NCBI RefSeq assembly: GCF_008838325.1
Contig: NZ_CP042829.1
Coordinates: 1 to 64,000, forward strand
Length of the DNA stretch: 64,000 nt
Origin: Tepidiforma bonchosmolovskayae
GTDB lineage: Bacteria > Chloroflexota > Dehalococcoidia > Tepidiformales > Tepidiformaceae
Reading direction: 5' to 3'
In this document: positions 1-7,129 of the stretch, in pieces
How the letters are laid out: each line of letters opens with the position of its first letter
Numbering within the stretch: the stretch's first letter is position 1
Translations under genes and position numbers: made by a program
Notes under the pieces: model-generated
Told to the model about the DNA's origin: nothing
Databases searched by the model: none
Seen by the model: the letters and a program-made list of their open reading frames with translations, nothing else

Positions 1-389
1 GATACAGTTCCCGCCAGTTGGAGGCGGGGTGGTCGGGAGCCGCCGCGCCAGCGCCCGCGGGGCTGACGCCCCGGAGGGCGACAACAGCCCGGCTGTGAGT
101 CACGGATCCGGTACGGGCGGCCAGCCAGGTCGGGTCGGCGGTGCGCCTCCGGGCTGCACTGCCGGAAGAACCCGCCGTATGGCTGGCGAATTGGCGCGAA
201 CGTGCGCGCTGGGGGTCCGCCCGCAGCCCGCACCGGCCCCGATAGACGTCCTCCAACTTCAGCCAGGGGCCGCTTCCGCCTTCAGGGGCCGGGAGCGGCC
301 CCTGCGCCATTCCTTCGCCTGCGCCCGGTCGCGCGGTTCGGACGCGCACAGTAGGATGCCCGCGCAAGCCCCGCGGAGGAATTCACCAG
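1..389. other. Gene-free GC-rich left edge with strong hairpins
   Basis: I see no convincing protein gene in either strand. The stretch can fold into several perfect stems: CCCGCC/GGCGGG at 10-28, a nested hairpin at 52-80 (CGCCC outside CGGGGC, loop TGAC, then the complements), and GGGGCCGCT/AGCGGCCCC at 266-302. A -10-like TAGGAT sits at 352-357, 33 bases before the GTG at 390. It may be the 3' end of a structured RNA or of a transcript whose gene lies outside the window; no known RNA family was recognised. Confidence 0.4.
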
Positions 390-605
390 GTGCCGAACGA
401 GCTGCCGTCTCCCATGACCGGAACGATTAAGGAGGTGCTCACCCAGCCCGGCGAACACATCGAACCGGGACGTGAGCTGTTCATCGTCGAATCGATGAAG
501 ATGGAGCTCCCGGTCGAGGCCGAGGTCAGCGGCACCGTTACGGAGGTGCTCGTCCGGGTGGGCGAGCGGGTCGAACAGGGCCAGCCGCTGCTCAGGCTCG
601 CATAG
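390..605 (+). CDS. Biotin/lipoyl-attachment (BCCP-like) protein
   Basis: A 71-residue stand-alone biotinyl-lipoyl domain. The biotin-acceptor signature ESMKMEL lies at residues 34-40, so Lys37 is the expected biotinylated residue, framed by the usual PSPMTGTI start and a GERVEQGQPLLRL ending hairpin. Such single-domain carriers shuttle carboxyl groups between a biotin carboxylase and a carboxyltransferase (acetyl-CoA, propionyl-CoA or pyruvate carboxylases). The start is the GTG at 390, ten bases after GGAGGA at 375-380. No carboxylase subunit follows, so its partner must be encoded upstream of the window or elsewhere; a lipoyl role is less likely because the motif is MKM. Confidence 0.88.
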   Translation: MPNELPSPMTGTIKEVLTQPGEHIEPGRELFIVESMKMELPVEAEVSGTVTEVLVRVGERVEQGQPLLRLA

Positions 606-612
606 CGCCACA

Positions 613-641
613 TTCCCCCTTTCCGGGCCCGGGCGTAGCAT
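613..641 (+). promoter_or_regulatory. Predicted promoter of the small membrane protein
   Basis: TTCCCC (613-618) and TAGCAT (636-641) are 17 bases apart, the same layout as the tatA promoter (TTCGCC-N17-TAGCAT). Transcription would begin near 648, which excludes an ATG at 640 as the start of the next gene and supports the ATG at 670. Confidence 0.45.
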
Positions 642-669
642 GGGCGGAGAGGCTGCCCCGTCACGAGCC

Positions 670-837
670 ATGCGCACAGCGAATCTCATCTTCTCGGTCA
701 TCTCCATTGTTCTCGGCGTTGTGCTGATCCTCTTCCTCCTCACGCAGGCGGTAGAGTGGAATATCGGGATGGCCATCGGGGTCGTCCTCATCCTCAACGG
801 CGCGGTGCGGTTATGGTTCGCACAGGACGACCGCTGA
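670..837 (+). CDS. Small two-helix membrane protein, unknown function
   Basis: A 55-residue hydrophobic protein with two probable transmembrane helices at about residues 5-25 and 30-48 and a short charged C-terminal end (AQDDR). I do not recognise a family. The ATG at 670 is preferred over one at 640, because the predicted -10 element covers 636-641; GGAGAGG at 645-651 is rather far (18 bases) to serve as a ribosome site, so translation may start on a short leader. It lies 65 bases after the biotin carrier gene and 28 bases before the UspA gene, with no functional link visible. Confidence 0.6.
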   Translation: MRTANLIFSVISIVLGVVLILFLLTQAVEWNIGMAIGVVLILNGAVRLWFAQDDR

Positions 838-865
838 CATCCGCAGCGCAACAGGAGTGACGCCG

Positions 866-1330
866 GTGGACACCTGGCGGCGGTTCCTCGTGCCCGTCAA
901 CTTCGACCGTGTCAGCCTCGAGGCTGTTCACGTGGCCGGCGCGGTCGCGAAAACGCGGCGGGGAACACTCCACCTCGTTCACGTGATTGAGGTGGGGAGG
1001 TCGCTGCCGCTCAATGCCGAACTCGAACAGGAGAGCCGCCGAGCCCAGCAGGTTATCGAACGGGCACGCATCGCGGCCGCCGATGCCGGCTGCAGCAACG
1101 TCCGGACCTCGATCGTCCAGGCGCGTGAAGCTGGCCCGGCGCTGCTCGAAGAGGCACGTACACAGCAGGTCGACGTGATCGTCCTGGGGCTCCCGCCATT
1201 CCAGGGCGAAGACCGGCCGTTTGCTATCGGCCCCACCGCCGAGTACCTGCTCCGGCACGCGCCGTGCGAAGTCTGGCTCATCCGCAGGCCAATGCGAGAC
1301 ATCTCCCCAGGGGGTCACGAGGGGCCATGA
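866..1330 (+). CDS. Universal stress protein (UspA family)
   Basis: A 154-residue single UspA domain with the Rossmann-like start RRFLVPVNFD and a C-terminal strand ending LLRHAPCEVWLIRRP. The usual ATP-binding motif G-2x-G-9x-G-S is degenerate: the region reads GLPPFQGEDRPFAIGPTAEY, so nucleotide binding is uncertain. A GTG at 866 is chosen because AGGAG (853-857) is eight bases upstream; a GTG at 857 would overlap that site. The stop overlaps the next start in ATGA, so it is co-translated with the RCK proteins; UspA domains often accompany potassium and other ion transport regulators. Confidence 0.85.
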   Translation: MDTWRRFLVPVNFDRVSLEAVHVAGAVAKTRRGTLHLVHVIEVGRSLPLNAELEQESRRAQQVIERARIAAADAGCSNVRTSIVQAREAGPALLEEARTQQVDVIVLGLPPFQGEDRPFAIGPTAEYLLRHAPCEVWLIRRPMRDISPGGHEGP

Positions 1331-1740
1331 ACGTGGTTATCATGGGCTGCGGCCGGCTTGGCTCGCGCATCGCCACGATGCTCGAGCGGCAGGGGCACGC
1401 CGTCACCGTCATCGATATCACTGAAACGGCGTTCCGCCGACTACCGGAAGGATTTGGCGGGCGGCGCATTGTCGGGAACGGGATGGACCAGAAAACGCTG
1501 GAGCGGGCGGGCATCCAGGAGGCCGACGCCTTCTTCGCCGTAACCCAGGGCGACAACCGCAACTACTTCGCCAGCCAGGTTGCCCGGGAGATCTACGGCG
1601 TCCGGCGCGTGCTCTGCAGGGTCTACGACCCCGTTCGGGAGGGCATCTTCCGCGACCTCGGGATTGAGACGTTCAGCCCGACAAGCTACGGGGCGCAGAT
1701 TATGGTCGACATGCTCCTCAACGAGCCAACCCGGAGGTAG
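1327..1740 (+). CDS. RCK N-terminal (TrkA-N) NAD-binding protein
   Basis: A 137-residue protein consisting only of the RCK N-domain: dinucleotide-binding GCGRLG at residues 7-12, acidic residue after the second strand (VIDIT), and the conserved ending around RDLGIETFSP. RCK domains gate Trk/Ktr potassium channels by binding NAD(H) or adenine nucleotides. The regulatory RCK-C half is absent, but the adjacent gene supplies a full RCK-N/RCK-C protein, so the two may pair. It starts in the ATGA shared with the UspA gene. No TrkH/KtrB membrane subunit is in the window. Confidence 0.85.
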   Translation: MNVVIMGCGRLGSRIATMLERQGHAVTVIDITETAFRRLPEGFGGRRIVGNGMDQKTLERAGIQEADAFFAVTQGDNRNYFASQVAREIYGVRRVLCRVYDPVREGIFRDLGIETFSPTSYGAQIMVDMLLNEPTRR

Positions 1741-1743
1741 CCC

Positions 1744-2418
1744 GTGTACATCATCGTCGGCGGCGGCGGTAAAGTCGGATTTCACCTCGCCCTGGAACTG
1801 ATCCAGCAGGGGCACGAGGTGCTGGTCATCGAACGCGACCCGGCGCGGGTTTCCAACATCCGCGAGGAGCTGGCCGGCAACGTCATTCTCGGCGACTCGT
1901 GCGAAGCCACGACCCTGGACACGGCGGGGATCGCCCGCGCCGACCTCGTTGCGGCCGTCACCGGGGACGACGAGGATAACCTCGTTATGTGCGATATCGC
2001 CCGCTACCGGGGCGTCAAACGCACCATCGCCCGGATTAACAACCCCCGCAACGAGCTGATTTTCCGGAAGCGCGGCATCGAAACCACAATCTCCGCCACG
2101 CAGGCCGTGCTCGCCCAGATCGAGCAGGAGCTGCCGACCCAGTCAATGATTCCGCTGCTCCAGCTCCACTCTGGCCTCGAACTGATTGAGGTCAAGCTGC
2201 CCGAGACCTCGCCGGTCGTCGGCCGCTCGGTCCGCGAAATCCTTCTGCCGGCCGAGTCGCTCATTTCGCTGGTCGTGGACCCCGGCGGCGTGCCGCGGAT
2301 GCCCAGCGGCGACACGCGGCTGCATGCCGGCGATGCCCTCGTCGTCGTCGCGCCGAAGGAGAGCCTCGACATGCTCCGGGAGCAGCTCGTCGGCTCGACG
2401 CACGGGCTCGATACCTGA
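1744..2418 (+). CDS. trkA: Potassium uptake regulator TrkA/KtrA
   Basis: A 224-residue cytoplasmic RCK protein. Residues 1-125 form the RCK-N domain with GGGGKVG at the dinucleotide site and ERD at the end of strand two; residues about 140-218 form the RCK-C (TrkA-C) ligand domain, with the typical VGRSVREI and HAGDALVVVAP segments. It starts at GTG 1744, three bases after the stop of the shorter RCK protein, so the pair is one translational unit. It would regulate a Trk/Ktr potassium channel or a related cation/proton transporter not encoded nearby. Confidence 0.9.
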   Translation: MYIIVGGGGKVGFHLALELIQQGHEVLVIERDPARVSNIREELAGNVILGDSCEATTLDTAGIARADLVAAVTGDDEDNLVMCDIARYRGVKRTIARINNPRNELIFRKRGIETTISATQAVLAQIEQELPTQSMIPLLQLHSGLELIEVKLPETSPVVGRSVREILLPAESLISLVVDPGGVPRMPSGDTRLHAGDALVVVAPKESLDMLREQLVGSTHGLDT

Positions 2419-2429
2419 GGACCACGAAG

Positions 2430-3251
2430 ATGACGCGCATCGCCTACCTCGGGCCGCCGGGCACCTTCGGCGAGCTGGCGGCCATGCAGTACGACCCGGC
2501 CGCTGAACTCATGCCGTTCCCATCGCATGCCGCCGTGGCCGCCGCCGTCGAATCGGGCATGGCCGACCTCGGGGTCGTCGCCATCGAGAACCTGATCAAC
2601 GGCTCCGTCCAGGAGACGCTCGACATCCTCATTCACGAGACCGACCTGCAAATCCAGGCCGAACTCGTGGTGCCGGTGCGGCACAACCTCGTTGCGAAGC
2701 CGGGCACGCGGCCGGCAGACGTCCGGGTGATCTATTCCCACCCCCAGGCGCTCGGCCAGTGCCGGAAGTTCCTCGAGCGGTGCTTCCCCCACGCCCAGGC
2801 CGAGGCCGCCCTCTCGACCACTGAGGCGGTCGAGCTCGCCCTGCGGCGAAACGGCGACGCCGCCGCCATCGCGACCGAGCGCGCCGCTCAGCTCCTCGGC
2901 GCGGAGGTGCTGGCCCGCGACATCCAGGACTCCGAGAACAACGTGACGCGGTTCCTCGTCCTGGGAAGGGGCCTGCCTGCCCCAACCGGCCGGGACCGCA
3001 CGTCGATCGCGTTCACCTTCGCCGAAGATCGGCCCGGTGCTCTTGCGAGCGTCCTGAACGCGTTTGCCGCAGCAAATATCAACTGCACGAAGATCGAGAG
3101 CCGCCCGACGAAGGCCACCTTCGGCGAGTACGTGTTCCTGATCGATTTCGAAGGTCACCAGCAGGACCCCGCGGTCCGCGACGTCCTGGAGCGCATCCGT
3201 CCGCTGTGCGCCGAGCTGAAGGTCTTCGGAAGCTACCCCCGGGCGCTGTAG
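2430..3251 (+). CDS. pheA: Prephenate dehydratase
   Basis: A 273-residue monofunctional prephenate dehydratase: converts prephenate to phenylpyruvate in phenylalanine synthesis. Residues 1-180 are the catalytic PDT domain with the active-site TRF in ENNVTRFLVL; residues about 190-270 are an ACT domain with GALASVLNAF and the phenylalanine-binding ESRP motif, so feedback inhibition by phenylalanine is expected. It begins 11 bases after trkA with an in-phase ATG, and is probably read on the same transcript although the functions are unrelated. Confidence 0.95.
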   Translation: MTRIAYLGPPGTFGELAAMQYDPAAELMPFPSHAAVAAAVESGMADLGVVAIENLINGSVQETLDILIHETDLQIQAELVVPVRHNLVAKPGTRPADVRVIYSHPQALGQCRKFLERCFPHAQAEAALSTTEAVELALRRNGDAAAIATERAAQLLGAEVLARDIQDSENNVTRFLVLGRGLPAPTGRDRTSIAFTFAEDRPGALASVLNAFAAANINCTKIESRPTKATFGEYVFLIDFEGHQQDPAVRDVLERIRPLCAELKVFGSYPRAL

Positions 3252-3260
3252 CGGGCGTGG

Positions 3261-3707
3261 CTACGGGACGTAGGTCTCGCAGCCCGTCGGGAATGCAGTC
3301 GTCGCAAGGCCGCGGTAACAGGTGTCGTTACCTGGACCGCCCTGGAGGTTGACCGACGGGCGGGGCCCGCCGATGAGCACGTCATTTCCGCCCTGCCCGC
3401 GGAGCGTGGCATTGTTGGCGCCGCCGACGATACAGTCGTCTCCGCCTCCCCCGGACAGTGTGGACGGGGTACTCCCGCCGCCCAGGACCAGCTGGTTTCC
3501 GGCCCCTCCGGTCCCGGAATAGTCGATCGACGTGAGGGTCAGACCGGCGCACTCGGGTGGGGCCAGCTGCGCAATCGTCAGCGGGACATCTGTCACGCCG
3601 ATGTTCGTCGGCGGGACCGTATTCGTCGCCGCAGACGCAGTGAACGCTGCCGCCAGGGTCACCGCGCCGGCCGCGGCGGCACCGATGCGGACGCCCCAGC
3701 CCTTCAT
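3261..3707 (-). CDS. Exported RTX-like repeat protein of the signal-peptidase cassette
   Basis: A 148-residue exported protein. A basic start (MKGWGVR) and hydrophobic stretch to about residue 25 are followed by SAATNTVPPT, the same A-[ST]-N-T-V-P motif seen in the two other exported proteins of this cassette. Residues 70-140 carry glycine/aspartate turns of the RTX (GGxGxDxx) kind: GGGGDDCIVGG, GQGGNDVLIGG, QGGPGNDTCY; these normally bind calcium in a beta-roll. Three cysteines (two in the repeat region and one near the C-terminus) could form a disulfide. Its start overlaps the stop of the signal-peptidase gene by four bases, so the peptidase probably processes it. No type I secretion genes are nearby, so Sec export is likely. 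Confidence 0.82.
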   Translation of the reverse strand: MKGWGVRIGAAAAGAVTLAAAFTASAATNTVPPTNIGVTDVPLTIAQLAPPECAGLTLTSIDYSGTGGAGNQLVLGGGSTPSTLSGGGGDDCIVGGANNATLRGQGGNDVLIGGPRPSVNLQGGPGNDTCYRGLATTAFPTGCETYVP

Positions 3708-5305
3708 GCTGCACGCTCCGTGCCGTATTCCCCGGGGTCGAAGGCGAACCGGTAGACCACCGCACCATCGCGCACATAGCAGACGTGCTGCCCGGGCCGG
3801 GCCTCCTGCAGGATGATGCCGCCCGTCCTGGCAGCGAGCCGTTCGAGGTCCTCCATCGAGGCAACATCCACCACCGGGACGTCGTCCGGCGCCACCGGGC
3901 CGGTCACCCGCACCGGAACGGCACCGGCGGCGCGCACGTCCGACACTTCGGACCAGCCCCTGCGGGCGACCGCAATGAGAAGCGCACCGGCGCAGGCCAC
4001 CATCACCGCAGCTCCGGCTACGCCGACGATACGCGCAGCGACCACCGGGAGGCTGACGAAGAGGATGCGAACGACATTCCCGATACGCTGCCGGTCCACC
4101 ACGGTGCCCGTTGCAGCCGGGGCGATGGCAGCATCAGGCTTCGCGGCGTCGAGGCGCAGCTGCGTACGGTCGAGCGCCATCGGGAGCGCAGCTTCCGGGA
4201 AGTCTGCCGAGAGGCGCGCCCCGCCGAGCTCGCCGTCCACGCGGACCCGCGGCCGGATCGTGACGGTGTAACGGTCGTTGCGGACGCCGGTTTGCGCTTC
4301 AAGCGTCGCAATCTGTTCCTGCAGGTCGGCCAGGCGGAGGACACCGTCCGTCCGGAATGCGGTGCCTGCGAACGAACCGGGTTCTCCGATGGGGAGGGTG
4401 CGCTTCCAGCCGCTAATGTCTCCCAGTTCGGCTACCAGCTGATAGGTTCCGGTGAGCTGCGCCGGCGACGGGGAGGTGAACTCGTATACGAAGGTGAAGG
4501 CGACCGTATCGCTCAGGCGGAGGTAGACCGGCTCACCGGTCGTGGCCTTGCCGGCGTCGTACAGCCTGGCATCAGCCGCGGCGGCTTCATACGAAAACTG
4601 GCCGCGCTGGCTGTAGGAAAACTCGGTTGTCACTTCGCGGTGCGTTGGCCGTGCGAAGGCTACCCACGCCAGCGCTGCGAACCCGATGGCGAGTGCGAGG
4701 AGCAGGGCAAGCGTGTCCTGCCAGTTCCGGAAGATCGGGGGCATTGGAGAACCTCCGTTGGAGCGTTGCCGGCCGGGCCCGACAGGAGCTGCAGCGCGCG
4801 ACGCGCCGGCGCCTGCAAACATGCCGGCGAAGGCGATGAAGAGCACCAGACCTGCCCACAGCGGCGACCTGAGGCGCCAGAGGACACGCCCGGCACCGGG
4901 AATGTGCAGCCAGAGCTTCCCCACGATGTCGTTGCTGGTTGGCCGGTAGGAATCCTCGAAATCGTTGTGGTCGCCCTTCAGGGTGAACCGCCCATCCTTC
5001 TCGTCGACGATGCGGTGGATGACGTGACCCACACCAGGATGGCGGTAGGTCACCACATCACCGGGGACGTACCTGTCGGCCGGGCGCACGATGGCAAGGT
5101 CGCCGCGGTGCATGCCGGGCTCCATCGAGTTCCCGTTCACAATGACGTACGACGCCTGGCCGCCAAGCTGGGGCGGGGCAAACAGGATCCACGCGCAGGC
5201 GACCGCTACCACCAGGAGCGCGGCTGCCACTGCTGCGGTAACGCGCCGGCTCCGCTCACCGTCGCGACGGGGCACCGCCAGGTGGCCGACATTTCCCCGT
5301 ATCAT
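3704..5305 (-). CDS. Ser-His signal peptidase I fused to a DUF5305-like region
   Basis: A 533-residue membrane protein. Residues 22-43 are a membrane anchor; residues 55-135 are an S26B (SipW/archaeal-ER type) signal peptidase with Ser60 in NGNSMEPGM, His97 in GHVIHRIV replacing the bacterial lysine general base, and Asp112 in KGDHND. A second membrane segment (about 146-166) ends the peptidase. The remaining part has a helix near residues 197-218, an extracytoplasmic beta-rich section and another helix near 405-435, resembling the DUF5305 proteins often coupled to SipW-type peptidases. The ATG at 5305 follows AGAGG by eight bases. It sits between its likely substrates, overlapping the RTX-like gene by ATGA. 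Confidence 0.87.
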   Translation of the reverse strand: MIRGNVGHLAVPRRDGERSRRVTAAVAAALLVVAVACAWILFAPPQLGGQASYVIVNGNSMEPGMHRGDLAIVRPADRYVPGDVVTYRHPGVGHVIHRIVDEKDGRFTLKGDHNDFEDSYRPTSNDIVGKLWLHIPGAGRVLWRLRSPLWAGLVLFIAFAGMFAGAGASRAAAPVGPGRQRSNGGSPMPPIFRNWQDTLALLLALAIGFAALAWVAFARPTHREVTTEFSYSQRGQFSYEAAAADARLYDAGKATTGEPVYLRLSDTVAFTFVYEFTSPSPAQLTGTYQLVAELGDISGWKRTLPIGEPGSFAGTAFRTDGVLRLADLQEQIATLEAQTGVRNDRYTVTIRPRVRVDGELGGARLSADFPEAALPMALDRTQLRLDAAKPDAAIAPAATGTVVDRQRIGNVVRILFVSLPVVAARIVGVAGAAVMVACAGALLIAVARRGWSEVSDVRAAGAVPVRVTGPVAPDDVPVVDVASMEDLERLAARTGGIILQEARPGQHVCYVRDGAVVYRFAFDPGEYGTERAA

Positions 5306-5324
5306 CGCGGCGCCCTCTCCCACC

Positions 5325-5696
5325 CTACTGCGCCGCCACGACGCGCAGGCCGGTGACAGACGCCACCGTGGCCGACGTAGTGCAGGTGATGCTGGAGCCC
5401 GTGGAGCAGGCGGCGCCCCAGGTCGCGCCCCCGTCGGTCGAAACGCGGACCGTACCCGTCGGCGGTACCGCTGGCGAAATCGTGAAGGTGACGGACGCGA
5501 GCTGCTGCGGGTTCGCAGCGTTCAGGTTGTAGTGGACGTTGGTCACCGTGTAGCCGCTCACGCCTGCAGCGCCGTCACCGGCACGGGTTGCCGGGACCGT
5601 GTTTGACGCGGCAAAGCCGTATGACGCGGCTGCCACCGCTGCCAGTGCTGCCGCCAGGGCCAGGCGCCGCGGTACGGAGAAAAGCAGGCGTACCAT
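5325..5696 (-). CDS. Short exported protein with Asp-box motif, paralogue B
   Basis: A 123-residue exported protein with a basic start (MVRLLFSVPRR), a hydrophobic helix to about residue 28 and then AASNTVPATRAG. The mature part has the line VSGYTVTNVHYNLN, an Asp-box (S-x-D-x-G-x-T-W: STDGGATW), two cysteines nine residues apart (CSTGSSITC), and ends LRVVAAQ. It is a clear paralogue of the protein at 5789-6169, with the same segments in the same order. The downstream neighbour is the Ser-His signal peptidase, 19 bases away, so it is probably its substrate and possibly a surface or fibre subunit. Function otherwise unknown. Confidence 0.85.
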   Translation of the reverse strand: MVRLLFSVPRRLALAAALAAVAAASYGFAASNTVPATRAGDGAAGVSGYTVTNVHYNLNAANPQQLASVTFTISPAVPPTGTVRVSTDGGATWGAACSTGSSITCTTSATVASVTGLRVVAAQ

Positions 5697-5788
5697 GTGT
5701 CCTCCCGGGACCCGAGGGCCCGGGGGCGTTTGCCCCCGGGCTCACCCCATCGTCTTCCCGGCGTGACCGCGCCGGGGTACGCGCATCG

Positions 5789-6169
5789 CTACTGCGCAGC
5801 GACCACCCGAAGGCTGGTGAAGGCGGCGCCGATCGGCTGCGCCGTCGAGAACGTGCAGGTGATGGTCGAGCCGGTCGTGCAGCTCGAGGACCAGGTGGTG
5901 CCGCCGTCGAAGGAGACGGCCGCGGTGCCGGTCGCCGGGACGGCAGGCGAGATGTCGAAGGTGACCGAGTTGGCGGTGGCCGGGTTGGCCGGGTTCAGGT
6001 TGTAATGGACGTTGCTGATGGTGTACCCGGAAACCGTGTTCGAACCGTCGCCGGCATTGGTTGCGGGGACGGTGTTCGTCGCCGCAAAGCCGAGGGCCGA
6101 AACGGCCACGATGGAGAAGACCGCCGCGGCAATCAGCCGGCGCGGGCTCCTCAAACTGCGAACAATCAT
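5789..6169 (-). CDS. Short exported protein with Asp-box motif, paralogue A
   Basis: A 126-residue exported protein, first gene of the minus-strand cassette. It has a basic start, a hydrophobic segment to about residue 30, then AATNTVPATNAG; the mature region repeats the features of paralogue B: VSGYTISNVHYNLN, an Asp-box SFDGGTTW, two cysteines (CTTGSTITC) and the end LRVVAAQ. The ATG at 6169 is preferred over upstream starts because GGAGGAGAACC lies directly before it. The 92-base gap to paralogue B contains inverted GC-rich sequence that might reduce read-through and make this the most abundant product. No enzymatic function is evident. Confidence 0.85.
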   Translation of the reverse strand: MIVRSLRSPRRLIAAAVFSIVAVSALGFAATNTVPATNAGDGSNTVSGYTISNVHYNLNPANPATANSVTFDISPAVPATGTAAVSFDGGTTWSSSCTTGSTITCTFSTAQPIGAAFTSLRVVAAQ

Positions 6170-6281
6170 GGGTTCTCCTCCAGGTTGCTGGCGGGGTGTC
6201 CGCCGCGAATTCAGGCGCGAACGCCTTTCGCTGGAGGAATTCGTCGGGGTGGACAGGGGGTGAAAGGGCGCCTTTCGCATC

Positions 6282-6308
6282 TATACGAACTTGTCTTAGA
6301 CAGGTTCC
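6282..6308 (-). promoter_or_regulatory. ECF-type promoter and inverted repeat before the export cassette
   Basis: Read on the minus strand there is GGAACC (6308-6303) followed, 15 bases on, by CGTATA (6287-6282), which resembles the -35/-10 pair of extracytoplasmic-function sigma factors (GGAAC...CGT). Between them lies the small inverted repeat TGTCT-T-AGACA (6292-6302), a possible operator. The leader to the ATG at 6169 would be about 105 bases. Confidence 0.35.
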
Positions 6309-6438
6309 GTAAATCGCGATTCAGGTCCGGCCGCGGCTGCCGATATGGCCTCGCCATGGCGTCTCGGGGTTTACCCGCACGATACCGTGATGCCGGTGCC
6401 ACTTGCGGCGCACCCCGCCAGGGGCGCACGATCACGTC

Positions 6439-6750
6439 ATGGACGCAGCCATCTACCGGGAGCTCCAGCGCGCCCTTTCGGCCGGCGAGCCGGTAGCCCT
6501 GGCGACCGTCACGCGAACGCGCGGCTCAACGCCCCGAAAACCGGGGGCCAAGATGCTGATTCGTGCCGACGGCAGCTTCTTCGGCACAATCGGCGGCGGC
6601 TGCGGCGAGGCCGAGGTATGGCAGGAGGCGATGGCCGCCCTCGAGGATGGGCGCCCGCGGACGGTCGTGGTCGACCTGACCGAACCGACTAACGGCGAGG
6701 ACAAGATCTGCGGCGGAGTGATGGACGTATTCGTTGAGCGCCTGGGGTAA
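6439..6750 (+). CDS. XdhC/CoxI N-domain-only protein
   Basis: A 103-residue protein matching only the N-terminal XdhC/CoxI domain: GEPVALATVTRTRGSTPRKPG is the classic start, then KMLIRADGSFFGTIGGGCGEAEV. Full XdhC proteins (about 250-350 residues) have an additional Rossmann half and deliver or sulfurate molybdenum cofactor for xanthine dehydrogenase and CO dehydrogenase type enzymes. The short form is common next to a separate Rossmann protein, but none is present here and no molybdenum hydroxylase is in the window. Start at ATG 6439, with AGGGG about 15 bases upstream, is a fair but not strong choice. Confidence 0.82.
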   Translation: MDAAIYRELQRALSAGEPVALATVTRTRGSTPRKPGAKMLIRADGSFFGTIGGGCGEAEVWQEAMAALEDGRPRTVVVDLTEPTNGEDKICGGVMDVFVERLG

Positions 6751-6761
6751 TCACCGGCGCA

Positions 6762-6790
6762 TTCGCCAGACCCCGGCGGCGTGGTAGCAT
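6762..6790 (+). promoter_or_regulatory. Predicted tatA promoter
   Basis: TTCGCC (6762-6767) and TAGCAT (6785-6790) are separated by 17 bases; transcription from about 6797 gives a leader of about 39 bases containing the ribosome site before ATG 6836. Confidence 0.5.
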
Positions 6791-6835
6791 CATCGCAGCG
6801 GGCAGGGGGATCCGGCCCGCAGGAAGAAGGCAGGT

Positions 6836-7129
6836 ATGTTCGGTTCCCTTGGAGCCCTGGAGCTCATCATCATCGCCCTCGTCATCGTCCTGATCTTCGG
6901 TGTCGGGAAGATCTCCGGACTCGGCCGTGAACTCGGCACTTCGATCAAGGAGTTCCGCCGTGCCGTCAAGGACGAAGACGCCGAGGCGCAGAAGCAGCCG
7001 CAGCAGCCGACCTACCAGCAGGTCACGCAGGCGCCCCCTCCGCCCCCGCCCGTTGCAGTCCAGCCGCCGGCCTCGAACCAGCAACAGGCCGGCGACTCCA
7101 CCAACCGCAACACGCCCAACCTGTTCTAG
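6836..7129 (+). CDS. tatA: Twin-arginine translocase subunit TatA
   Basis: A 97-residue TatA/E protein that forms the pore-like part of the twin-arginine export system for folded proteins. Residues 6-21 are the single membrane helix, followed by the hinge FGVGKISGLGRELGTSIKEFRRAVKDED, the conserved amphipathic helix. The tail (residues 48-97) is rich in Gln and Pro, unusual in length and composition but unstructured tails are normal in this family. No tatB or tatC is adjacent, so the rest of the translocase is encoded elsewhere. The stop overlaps the 3' end of the converging DNA glycosylase gene by four bases. Confidence 0.93.
   Translation: MFGSLGALELIIIALVIVLIFGVGKISGLGRELGTSIKEFRRAVKDEDAEAQKQPQQPTYQQVTQAPPPPPPVAVQPPASNQQQAGDSTNRNTPNLF

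Noticed and set aside
1-130. Possible cobalamin riboswitch from GAGTCA and GC-rich stems.
   Set aside because: The B12-box and the conserved core segments do not line up, and the next gene is a biotin carrier without B12 link.
29-430. A 133-codon plus-strand frame at the left edge.
   Set aside because: No ribosome site, Arg/Gly/Ala-rich content and it overlaps the biotin carrier gene in a different frame.
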